Source: Anaeramoeba ignava
Taxonomy: Eukaryota; Metamonada; Anaeramoebidae
Direction of reading: 5' to 3'
Length of the DNA stretch: 64,000 bases
Assembly (NCBI GenBank): GCA_028826165.1
Contig: JAPDFW010000058.1
Coordinates: 496,001-560,000 of the forward strand
The notes under the pieces are model-generated. The model ran no database searches. It worked only from the letters and a program-made list of their open reading frames with translations, and was not told where the DNA came from. Shown piece after piece: positions 22,533 to 38,568 of the stretch (positions are counted from its first letter, which is position 1; the number at the start of each line of letters is the position of its first letter). A program made the position numbers and the translations under genes.

Positions 22533-24561
22533 ATGGATAATAATAATAATAACCAAATTGAAAATGCAAATCAAAATCAAAATGAAAATGAAATGAAAAA
22601 TTTAGAAAAAAAAGTAACAAAAAATTTAATTGAAGATTATTCAAACCTTTTAAATGGAAATTCATTTAAAGATTTTTCAATTTTTGTTGAGAATAAATCA
22701 AATCCTTTTGAAATTAAAGTTCATAAATCAATTTTATCTTCAAGATCTCCTTTTTTTAATGAATCATTAAGGCAAGAATCTCTTTCTATTTTTTTAAATC
22801 AATTTAATAAAAAAGAAATGGAATCAATTTTGAGTTATATTTATTATGGAAATATTTCTTTTGAGAATCAAGAAAATCTTATCCAATTATTGGAAATTTC
22901 AATTTATTTTAAATTAAATTTATTGAAAGAAATTATTCAAAAAAAAATTTTAAATTCAATTAATTATTCAAATTTTTTCCAATTTTTATTCCAAAATCGA
23001 AATTTAAATTCAAATGAAATTGAAATAAAATGTTTTGAATTAATAAATCAAAATTTTTCCCAAATTCAAAATAATGAAAATTTATTCAATTTAACTAAAG
23101 AAGAAATTATCAAATTTATTCAATTTAAACAAGAAAAAAAAGAAATTTTTCAATTTGATTTTTTTCAATTTTTAAATAATTGGATTAAAAAAAGAAATGA
23201 AAGATTAAAAGGAAAGAAATATGAACACAAGATGAATGCAAAGAAAAGATTATTTCATTCTTTTTTTTCATTATTTGATAAATATTCAATTTCAAAACAA
23301 GATTTTGATAAATTAAAACAATTTGAAATTTTTCCCAAATCTTTTTTAGTTGATATTCAAAACAAAATTATACAAGACAATCAAAAACAAGAAAAGAAAT
23401 TAAAATTGAAAAGAAAGGAAATTCGACTTAAGAATCACGAAATTAAAGATAAAATCAAAGAAGTTGAGAAAATGAAAAAGGAAATTGAGGATAAATGGAA
23501 GAAAGAAGTTGAGAAAATGAAACCAACCTTTGATAAATATGGAGAACAATATCAAAAAGATTTGGAATATAAAAGAAAGACAAATAAAAGAAATTAAAAA
23601 GAATTTTCCCCAATTTGAAGATTCAGAAATTGTTAAAGACATTGAATATGTTAAGAAATTACAAGAATGGATAAATGATAATGATTTTTTTTCTAAAATG
23701 AAAAAAGGATTTTCAGCAAAAAGAGATGGATTTAATTCTCAAAATTGGCATAAAGCAGTTGATAATAAAGGAAAAACATTAGTTATTATCAAAACAAAAG
23801 ATAATTTTATTTTTGGAGGTTTTACTCAAGTTGGATGGACAAATGATAAATCAAAATGGAATGAAGAAGATAGAAATGATGATTTTGGAGATATTATTGA
23901 TCCAAATGTTTTCCTTTTTTCATTAAGAAATGATAAAGGAGATAGAAAACCTGAGAAGTTTACAATTAAAAAAGGAAAAGAAAAATTTGCCATTTATTAT
24001 GAATCAGAATTTGGTCCAAGTTTTGGAAGTAATTCTGAAAATATTATTATAATTAAAATTAAAATTAATAAATAATCCAAAATATTAATATAATAAATAA
24101 TATTATTATTTCAATTTAAAATAAAATTAAATTTAAATTAAATTATTATTAATTATTATTAAAATTAATTATTTATTTTTATTAAAATAGATGGTAAATA
24201 ATTTTTATTTAATAAATATTTATTATTATAATTAAAATTAAAATTAAAATTAAAATTAAATTAAATTAATAAATAATCCAAAATATTAATATAATAAATA
24301 ATATTATTATTTCAATTTAAAATAAAATTAAATTTAAATTAAATTATTATTAATTATTATTAAAATTAATTATTTATTTTTATTAAAATGTTTATAGGTG
24401 ATTGTGGTTTAAATTCTAAATTACAACCTGGTGAATCAAATTTTGGTTCTACTTATAATCTGCCTAATGGAATTACTTATCAATCAAATGAAGCTAGAAG
24501 TTATTTAGCTGGTTCTTATCAATCATGGGTTGTTGATGAACTTGAGACTTATTTCATTTAA
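22533..24561 (+). CDS. BTB-coiled coil-TLDc protein; frame break and one intron
   Basis: ATG 22533. The BTB domain (FSIFVENK, VHKSILSSRSPFFNES, ESILSYIYYGNISF) is followed by a BACK-like region and a charged coiled coil (HEIKDKIKEVEKMKKEIEDK, residues ~290-350). The first frame stops at 23595-23597; the TLDc domain continues one base on, best explained by one extra A in AAAAGAAAGAC near 23570 or a +1 shift at the stop. TLDc motifs are LQEWINDNDFF, GFSAKRDGFNSQNWH, KTLVIIKTKDNFIFGGF. An intron at 24029-24397 (phase 1, TTT GGA A|gt...ag|GT GAT) leads to the last exon 24398-24561, ending AGSYQSWVVDELETYF. The intron carries an internal ~201-bp duplication. Same family and likely role as the neighbour at 19408. 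Confidence 0.8.
24029..24397 (+). repeat. Intron with internal ~201-bp tandem duplication and decoy acceptor
   Basis: AATAATCCAAAATATTAATA occurs at 24071 and again at 24272, with the following ~110 bp almost identical. The first copy ends in TTATTAAAATAGATGG, a second possible AG acceptor; the used site is TTTATAG 24391-24397. Confidence 0.8.
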
Positions 24562-26345
24562 TTTCATTTTTTTTCATTTTTTTTTCATTTTTTTTTTCAA
24601 AATTCAATTCAATTTTCATTTACTTTCAATCAAATTAAATTCTTCAAATTAATAAATAAGAAACAAATCCAATTTTAAAACAATTTAATTTAAATTAAAA
24701 TCATTATTAAAAATTTCAAAAACAATTATCAAAACAAAAATAAAAATTGAAAATAGAAATTAATAATAATTAAATTTAAATTATTTCTTATTAGATGAAT
24801 AATAAATAAATTGAAATTAATTAATTACTCAATATTATTAAAATTCCATTTTTATCTTTATTAAAATATTTCAATTATTTTATTAATTTTTTTATAATTT
24901 TTTAAAATAAGTTTATATTATTTTGAATAATAAAAAGTTAATTAAATTAATATTTAATATTGAATTTGAAATTTATTTATTTAATATTATTGATTTAAAT
25001 TTTGAAATAAAATTAATTAAAATATTTTATTAATTTTTATAATTTTTAAAATAAGTTTATATTATTTTAAATAATAAAAAGTTAATTAATTTAATATTTA
25101 ATATTGAATTTGAAATTGATTTATTTAATAATATTGATTTAAATTTTAAAATAAATTAATTAAAATATTTAATAAATTTTTATAATTTTTAGAATAAATT
25201 TATATTATTTTTGAATAATAAAAAGTTAATTAACTTAATATTTTAGATGAATTTGAAATTTATTTATTTAATAATATTGATTTAAATTTTAAAATAAAAT
25301 TAATTAAAATATTTAATAATTTTTATAATTTTTAAAATAGATTTATATTATTTTAAATAATAAAAAGTTAATTAACTTAATATTTTAAATGAATTTGAAA
25401 TTTATTTATTTAATAATATTGATTTTAAATTTTAAAATAAATTAATTAAAATATTTAATAAATTTTTTATAATTTTTTAGAATAAGTTTATATTATTTTG
25501 AATAATAAAAAGTTAATTAATTTAATATTTAATATGAATTTGAAATTGATTTATTTAATATTATTGATTTAAATTTTAAAATAAATTAATAAAATATTTT
25601 TATAAATTTTTTATAATTTTTTAAAATAAGTTTATATTATTTTGAATAATAAAAAGTTAATTAATTTAATATTTAATAATGAATTTGAAATTGATTTATT
25701 TAATAATATTGATTTAAATTTTAAAAATAAATTAATAAAATGTTTTTATCAAATTTTTATAATTTTTAGAATAAGTTTATATTATTTTGAATAATAAAAA
25801 GTTAATTAATTTAATATTTTAAATGAATTTGAAATTGATTTATTTAATATTATTGGTTTAAATTTTGAAATAAAATTAATAAAATATTTTTATTAATTTT
25901 TTTATAATTTTTTAGAATAAGTTTATATTATTTTGAATAATAAAAAGTTAATTAACTTAATATTTTAAATGAATTTGAAATTGATTTATTTAATATTATT
26001 GATTTAAATTTTAAAATAAATTAATTAAAATATTTTATTAATTTTTTATAATTTTTTAAAATAAGTTTATATTATTTTAAATAATAAAAAGTTAATTAAC
26101 TTATATTTTAGATGAATTTGAAATTTATTTATTTAATAATATTGATTTAAATTTTGAAATAAAATTAATTAAAATATTTAATAAATTTTTTATAATTTTT
26201 TAAAATAAGTTTATATTATTTTGAATAATAAAAAGTTAATTAATTTAATATTTTAGATGAATTTGAAATTTATTTAATAATATTGATTTAAATTTTTAAA
26301 TAAAATTAATTAAAATATATTTTATTAATTTTTTTAATTTTTTTT
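24562..26345. repeat. Duplicated 3' flank followed by ten copies of a ~144-bp satellite
   Basis: 24562-24890 repeats the 3' flank found at 21361-21690. From about 24904, ten units marked by GTTTATATTATTTTGAATAA start at 24911, 25055, 25198, 25341, 25486, 25630, 25775, 25921, 26065 and 26209, a spacing of 143-146 bp. No coding signal. Confidence 0.9.
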
Positions 26346-26367
26346 ATTCATTTTTTCTTTTTGCTTA
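26346..26367 (+). promoter_or_regulatory. Initiator-like element before the GSAP-like gene
   Basis: TTCATTTTTTCTTTTTGCTTA immediately precedes the ATG at 26368. Confidence 0.4.
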
Positions 26368-29300
26368 ATGATTGCTTTAAATTTATTTTCAACACTTTTT
26401 GATGCAATAGATCAAGTTCCTCCATTCATTCCTCCACAAAAAAAAAACGAAAAAAATAATTTAACAGATAAAAACAAAATAATGAATAAACCAAAACAAG
26501 AAAAAGAGAAAAACCAAATTAAAAAAAAAGTTCAAAAAGCTTCTATTTATAGCCCAAACCAAAATGAATCAAGAAAATTTTTATATCCTTCCAGTCTTTT
26601 TCATGTGGACGGTAAACCAATGAAAAATACCTGCCTTATTGGCTATTCAACAACTGGGAAATTATTAATTTCAAGAGACTGTGAAAATGTTAGTTAATTT
26701 TTAACTTAAAATTCAAAATTAAAAATTAAAATTTTAAAAATTAAAATTTAAAAAGGATGGAAAATTAGTAACTTATATCGATCTTTTGGCGTTTAATCCA
26801 TTAAAAAGAACGAATATTTATCAACATTCTACAATAATAACATGTGTTTCAGCTTCTCTTAATCATGATGAAACTTTGCTTCGTAAATTTATAAATTATA
26901 ATTAAATTCTTGCTCAAAAGAAAAAAATCTCATTTTGTTTTTTTATAAACAGTTTTAACAGAATTAATTCATAGAAAAAAACATTCGCAAAATGGAAATC
27001 AACTAAAAACAGAAACGGAAGGTATTAGATATAAAAATAGATATAAAAATAAAAAGATAAAAATTAAGTTTTGCTTAAATCAATATTATAATTAGATACT
27101 TATCAACTTCATGTGGTTTTTCTTGGCGAAAATCCTAAATCACAAAAAATTTTACAAGAAAATTCTCTTTTTCAACTTGGAGTGGTAAATTTTATTTGGG
27201 AAAAAAAAAGTGGAACAAAATTTTTGCTTTTTTTTTTTTAAAAAATAATTAGTTTTTACCGAATAATTATGGTAAAAGTTACGATACATTCCTTTTTCTT
27301 GTTGATAGAGAATCAGTTCGGAAATATCGAATAAATTTTAAAAAGAAAAACAATATAGTATTTTAAAAAAGAAATTTTGAATTAAAAAAAAAATAATTAT
27401 TTTTTAAAACAAACAAAACAAAAAACAGAAAACTTTTACTAAAATTAATCCAAAAGAATTTCTTTGTAAAGAATTCATTTGGTATGAATTAAATCCTGTT
27501 AGAAGACATTTACTTCTTATTCGAAAAAAGGGGAATTTTTATGAGCTTATTGTTTGGGATTTTCAAATCAAATCATCCAAACCACAAATGAATTGGTTTT
27601 TGGATATTCCATTTATTTATCAAGATGAAAGGAAAATACCTTTTAAATATGATCATAGTTTATTTACAACTGGGTTTACTTCTCCAAATATTTATACAAA
27701 TTTCGAAATTACATTTGTATCGAATGTATAATTTGATTTGAATTCAAAATTTAAAATGAAAAACATATTAATAATATTAATAATATTTTCTTCTTAAAAG
27801 AGAATCACATGCTTGTGCTTTCAATCACTTCCTGAAAATTTAACAGAAGATTCTGAAAAAATCATTCATGTTACAATTTGGATTTTAGAAAGAAATGAAC
27901 GATTATCACTCGAAATTCCACTTCATGGATTATCAAAAGAATTTATTGAAAAAACAGTTGTTTTTTTTGGAGCTTTGGATGAAATGCTATTAATTTATAT
28001 TCCTGGAATTTATATGAATTTTTTGGATTGTTCTTGGATGCATGACACATCAGATTCATTATTACTTACAAGTTTGTGTGAAAAAAAAGCAAAAAAAAAA
28101 AAATTCCCTAAAAATAAAAAAATTTTTTTCTTCTTTCTTCTTCTTAAAAAAAAAATATCAAAAGATCAAGAATATCCAAATTTTATTGGAAAAAGTATCT
28201 TTTCAGAAGAAAATTCACCAGCAAATATTTCAAGAATTTTTGCAGATATCCATTTTAGATTTTCATCAAAAAAAACTGAGTTGTTAGAAAGGTTGATGAT
28301 TGACAATAAAACTTTATCAATTTTTTCATATAAATTTGATCAAAATGGGTTGATCAAAATTTTGAAATATTCTCAAAATGAAATTGTTCACACACAAGTT
28401 TTGCATATTGCCTTTTTTCATGTTTTAGAGGATCAGTTTTATGATACTGTTTTAAGTTATTTATGTCAACAATCACCTCAATCAATTACTTCTTCTTTTA
28501 TTCAAGAATATATTATTGGTTCAACTTATTATTCTTTTCTGAGAAGAGGTTTTAAACAAGAACATGAAAACACCCGAAAATATTTATTGAGCATTATTCC
28601 TCTATCAACAATTTTAACATATAAACAAATTGTATGAATTTTTTTTTTTAAAAGCAAAATTTGAATGAAGTTTAAAAAATTTTCAAAAAAATTTTCCAAA
28701 AAAATTAAGGAAGATCAAAAAAAAGATCCAGAAAATCTATCAATTCCATTGGATTATAAACCAAATTTCTTTAATTATTCCTCGGTTTCGCAAACATCCA
28801 AAAGAATAGAAAGACTTACTTATCAAAAATTACATAAAAATGCAAGTCAATTTCTTTCTCAAGATAAAAAGCCAATATTCAATTCAAAAGAACAAGAACA
28901 ACAAGCAGAACAAAAGCAGTCACAAAAATTCCCAACAGAATATCAACAACAAACACAACAAAATGAAGAAATCAAGCAAAAGGAAAATTTTGGTTATGAT
29001 GAAAAATATTCAGAAGAACTTTTACTTCAAATTGTTTCTGCACATCTTAGTCATTTTGTGCAGATGCCTGTTGTATTATTGCAATTAACTGATTTCTATT
29101 TAAAAATTCAATCTCAAGAAATTGAGAAATTATTTATTAAATTATCTGATTTAGTAAAAATGAAATTTCCAAAAAATCATAATGATTTTGGAATGGAAAT
29201 GATCATTTCAAATTTGGATTGTTTTGAACTTTTCCAAAAATATTTAAATGAAAATCAAAATCAAAATTTAAATCAAAATGAAATGAAAAATTTGTTTGTA

Positions 29301-30162
29301 AATTTTAAATATGAAATTGGAAAAAAAAGAAGAGAAGCTTTTCAAGTTTTCCAAGAATTTTATTCTGCGATTGAAGGATTTCCTGTTCCATTTCCAAAAG
29401 ATTTTCATTTTCATTATTGTAGATTAGCTTTATACTTGTTTATCTGAAGAGTAATTTTATTTAAAATTCAATTAAAATTTAAAATTTTAATTTAAATTTA
29501 AATTATAATAAAAAAAAAGAATATTTATTCAATATCTTGATTCACAAATCATTCAAATTGATTATGATTTTGTACAACAAATTCTATCTAAACTTGGTGA
29601 AACAAAAAGAGAAATTGGTTTAAGAAATCGACTCATTTCTCATATTTTTAATTTTGAATCTTTTATAAAAATTGTAAAAAAATATCCAGAAAATGAAAGA
29701 TATGTTATTGAATATTTTTCAAATGAAATTTCTAAAAAATTTTCAAATTTAATTCAATCAGAAAATTTGACTGAAACTTCAGATTTTCAAAAATCAAATG
29801 AAAATCAAAATCAAAATCAAAATCAAAATCAAAAATCAAATGAAAATTTAAAATCAAATGAAAATTTAAATCAAAATCAAAATCAAAATCAAAATCAAAA
29901 TCAAAATCAAAATCAAAATCAAAATCAAAATCAAATTCAAAATCAAAATTTAAATCAAAAATCAAATCAAAATCAAAATCAAAATCAAAATCAAAATCAA
30001 ATTCAATTTCAAAATCAAAATCAATTCTTCGTTCTTTCACTTGTTTTAGATAATTTAAAAGAAATTATTAAAAAAGAAGAAAATCTAAAAATTAAAGAAA
30101 TTAATTCAATTAATTTTATTATTCAAAACGCAGAAAAAACTTTTTCAAATGAAAAGATTTAA
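26368..30162 (+). CDS. GSAP: Gamma-secretase-activating-protein-like (GSAP/PION) protein, multi-exon, one frame break
   Basis: Exons: 26368-26688, 26756-26882, 26953-27021, 27096-27184, 27253-27357, 27429-27725, 27801 to ~28077, 28165-28631, 28671-29450 and 29520-30162; junction phases agree. Resemblance to vertebrate GSAP runs along the length: an N-terminal beta-propeller-like part (TGKLLISRD, ASLNHDETLL), KEFIWYELNPVRRHLLLI, LLIYIPGIYMNFLDCS, SFIQEYIIGSTYYSF, and the C-terminal GFPVPFPKDFHFHYCRLALY followed by IFIQYLDSQ. At 29445-29447 the frame hits TGA, but the next exon fits only one base on (extra T in TTGTTTATC or a +1 shift). The last exon ends with Q/N-rich repeats. The stretch ~28078-28164 is open but is lysine/phenylalanine junk and is treated as an intron. 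In animals GSAP modulates gamma-secretase; the role here is unknown. The homology is from recognition of motifs, not from a search. Confidence 0.6.
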
Positions 30163-30221
30163 AAATTTATTATTATTTTTATTATAATTTTTTTTTTAAT
30201 TAATAAACAAAAAAACATTTT

Positions 30222-30302
30222 TTTCATTTTTTTCATTTTTTTCATTTTTTTCATTTATTTTTGTTTTTCTTTTTTAATTTTTAATTTTTAAATTTTTTTT
30301 AA
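30222..30302 (+). promoter_or_regulatory. Repeated TTTTTTTCATT elements before the Rab gene
   Basis: Four TTTTTTCATT copies at 30230-30256, in front of the ATG at 30303. Confidence 0.45.
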
Positions 30303-32490
<2,188 letters not shown>

Positions 32491-32643
32491 AAAAATAAAA
32501 ACAAAATAAAAACAACAAAATAAATAAAACAAATTATTCAAAAATCTATTTTCTTTCGAATATTGATGATTTATTATTGTATAGGAAATAATTAAGGAAG
32601 ATAATTTTAATTTTAATTTTAATTTTAATTTTAATTTTTAATT

Positions 32644-35600
32644 TTAATTTTGAATTTTAATTTTAATTTTTAATTTTTCTTTTTCTTTTTCTTTTTCATT
32701 TGAATTAGAATTTGAATTTGAATTAGATTGTGAATTTTGTTTCTGTTTTGTTTTCTTAATAGATTCTTTATTATCATCATTTTCAATAATAATTTCTTCA
32801 TCTTCTTTTCTTTTTAAATTTCTTGAATTTTTTGAATTTTTTGAATTTTTTGAATTTTTTGAATTTGCTCTTGATTTTGGACCCCAATTCTTTTCTGGAT
32901 TAGGAAAAAAAGTTTTAACTTTATATTTAGCTTTTTCAACAATTGTAAAATCTGCTTTTAAAACAGGTTCTTTTGATAATAATTGAAAAGCAATTGAACT
33001 GACATCCAACTGATGAAATTTTTGATCGAAATCCTTTTGCTTTCGAGCCCAACATCTCCAAATGTCCCATATAACATTCATCGGGGCATTTGTCTTAATA
33101 ACATTTGGAGCGCAATGGGAACCTGAAACATTGAATCCTGCGTTAATAATTGCGGATTTAATATCAATCAACGAAGGAGTTGGAAATTTTAAAGTTTTAG
33201 AAATTTCTCCAATATCATGATAAAGAGGAGCATCAACGAGCTCATCAGATAAAGCATCAAGAATGCCTGTGATTCTTTTCTCTGTGTGGAATCTGTTCTT
33301 GTTTTGTGGGAGATTAAGGATGGTTTTTAATTTTTGGATAAATTGAGTATTATGAATTGGAGCATTCCAAATTGGACCTCCAATTTGATATCTATTAACA
33401 GGAACAAATATTTGTTTATTGGATTCTTTTGACTCAGTTTCTCCGTCTTTTGTTGGGACTTGTTTTTCTTGTTTTTCTTCTTTTTCTTTATAAACCATTT
33501 CAGGATATGTAATTTCATCATATGGAAGTATTCCAAATGCTTCTTTTGATTTTTGTTTTGTGAGAACGGGAGAAAGAAAAAAGCTTGGAATTCGTGTTGA
33601 TTGGAAAATATAGGAGAGTTTTGTAACAGCCTCTTTTGCTTTATTTGGTCCTGAAAAGACACGAAAGAACAATCTTATATAAAAATCAACGCTTATTGAA
33701 ATTAATGGTTCAATGTATTTCTTTTGATGAGATGCTGTTTTAGATATGTAGGATAATACAATTCGCAGTGCGTTTTCATGGCAATATTTCTTCCGCAATG
33801 GTAAGCTGTCGTATTTGTTGTATGCCGTGCTGGGATTTTTTCCTGATAGTACAATCATGTCTGTGCATGTTACGCACATTAATCCTCCGTCTTTGATTGA
33901 TTTAATTGAGGAACTTATAAAATCAGATGCTGATCCATATGGATCAAGATCAATAACATCAAAAAGTTCCTTTTTTTGTGCTTTTTCTTCCATTAATAAT
34001 CTTAATTTTCAAATCAATATAAAATTATTAAAAATATTAAAATATTAAAATATTTAAATATTAAAATATTAAAATATTAATTATAAAAATATTAAAATAT
34101 TAATTATAAAAATATTAAAATATTAAAATATTAAAATATTAAAATATTAAAATATTAAATTATTAAAATATTAAAATATAAAATATAAAAATACTAAATA
34201 TTAAATTATTAAAATATAAAATATTAAATTATTAAATATTAAATTATTAAATTATTAAAATATTAAATTATTAAATTATTAAAATATTAAAATATTAAAA
34301 TATTAAAATATTAAAATATTAAATTATTAAAATATTAAAATATTAAAATATTAAAATATTAAAAATATTAAAATATTAAAAATATTAAAATATTAAAATA
34401 TTAAAATATAAAAATATTAAAATATTAAAAATATTAAAATATTAAAAATATTAAAATATTAAAAATATTAAAAATATTAAAAATATTAAATTATTAAAAA
34501 TATTAAAATATTAAATTATTAAAAATTATTAAAAAAATAAAAAAAAAAAAATATTAAAAATATTAAAAATATTAAAATAATAAAAAATATTAAAAAATAT
34601 TAAAATATAAAAATATTAAAATATTAAAATAATAAAATATAAAATTATTTAAATATTAAAATATTAAATATTAAATTATTAAAAATATTAAAAATATTAA
34701 AATATTAAAAATATTAAAATATTAAAATATTAAAATATTAAAATATTAAAATATTAAAATATTAAAAATATTAAAATATTAAAATATTAAAAATATTAAA
34801 ATATTAAAATATTAAATTATTAAAATATTAAAATATTAAAAATATTAAAATATCCAAATATTAAATTATTAAAATATTAAATTATTAAAATATTAAAATA
34901 TTAAAATATAAAAATTATTAAAATATTAAAATATTTAAATATTAAAAATATTAAAAATATTAAAATATAAAAATATTAAAAATATTAAAATATTAAAAAT
35001 ATTAAAATATTAAAATATTAAAATATTAAAAATATTAAATTAAAAATATAAAATATATAAAAAATATTAAAATATTAAAATATAAAATATTAAATTATTA
35101 AAATTATTAAAATATTAAAATATTAAAATATAAAATATTAAAATATTAAAATATTAAAATATAAAAATATTAAAAATATAAAAATATTAAAATATAAAAA
35201 TATTAAAATATTAAAATATTAAAATATATAAAAATATTAAAATATTAATTATTAAAATATTAAATTATTAAAATATTAAAATATTAATTATTAAAATATT
35301 AAATTATTAAAATATTAAAATATTAAATTATTAAAATATTAAAATATTAAAATATTAAAATATTAAAATTAAAATATTAAATTATATAAAAATATTAAAA
35401 TATTAAAATATTAATTATAAAAATATAAAAATATTAAAATATTAAAATATTAAAATATTAAAATATTAAATTATTAAATTATTAAAATATTAAAATATTA
35501 AATAATAAAAATACATTGCATCTTTGTGTGAAGGAATAATCTCTGTGTCTGAGTTAATATTATTATCTTTCACATTTTTACGAATTAATTCAACTGCAGT

Positions 35601-35912
35601 AGGATCAATATCATTAGCAACAATAAATTGGATTCCAGGAACCTCTTTAAAGTATCGAATAGATCGTAAACCAGTTGCAGAAAGAGCTTCTAAAATTTGA
35701 AGTCCTTTGAAATTCTCTCTTTTTCTTGTTTTAATTTTTTTTTGTTTAAGTTCTTCAGAAAGTAATTGTGAATATGTTTCCAAAACAAGAACTGAAAAAT
35801 CTCGATTAAATACTTGAACAGGATTATAGAACACAGAATTGTTTTTAGGAAATTCAATCTTACACAATCCTTCTTCTATAATTTTAAAATCATCTTCATT
35901 TTTACCAGCCAT
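32644..35912 (-). CDS. TRMT1: tRNA (guanine26-N2)-dimethyltransferase Trm1
   Basis: Exon 1 is 35912-35515; a 1.5-kb repeat intron follows (35514-34001); exon 2 is 34000-32644 (584 aa). Exon 1 carries NNSVFYNPVQVFNRDFSVLV and the SAM-binding motif ILEALSATGLRSIRY, then NDIDPTAVELIRKN. Exon 2 carries the catalytic DLDPYGSASDF, CVTCTDM, GGPIWNAPIH and the C-terminal SGSHCAPNVIKTNAPMNVIW. These mark Trm1, which makes m2,2G at position 26 of nuclear and organellar tRNAs. The C-terminal ~90 residues are low complexity (NSKNSKNSKN, SNSNSN, then EKEKEKLKIK) and basic; they may help RNA binding or localisation (inference). The gene converges with the Rab gene, with a 153-bp gap. Confidence 0.95.
34001..35514 (-). 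repeat. 1.5-kb Trm1 intron of (ATTAAAAT)n-type repeats
   Basis: Mainly 8-bp AATATTAA and 9-bp AAATATTAA units with phase slips. Donor GTATTTTTATT, acceptor ATTAAG. No embedded gene. Confidence 0.92.
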
Positions 35913-36194
35913 TTTTTAAATATTTTTTTTTTAAAATGAAAAATGAAAAATGAAAAAAAATGAAAAATAATTTTTTTTGATTTTATTGTTCAGAAGAAAA
36001 AAGAAAATGAAAAATGAAAAAGAAACAAAGAAAATGAAAAAGAAACAAAGAAAATGAAACAAAGAAAATATTACGAAAAGGAAAAAAACAAAAATTCATT
36101 TGAATTTACATGAATTGAAAAAAGAATCTAAAATTTCAATTCAAAATAATCATTTAAATTCAATTCATTTAAATTCAATTCAATTCAATTCAAT
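35913..36194. promoter_or_regulatory. Trm1 upstream region with initiator-like elements
   Basis: Minus-strand TTTTTCATTTTTCATTTTTCATTTT copies lie at 35935-35966 before the Trm1 ATG (35912). The rest is AAAGAAAATG-type repeats. No gene seen. Confidence 0.4.

Positions 36195-38568
<2,374 letters not shown>

Noticed and set aside
28078-28164. In-frame Lys/Phe/Leu-rich segment in the GSAP-like gene
   Set aside because: Open by chance; it is A/T homopolymer sequence with GT and AG ends and no counterpart in the family, so treated as an intron.
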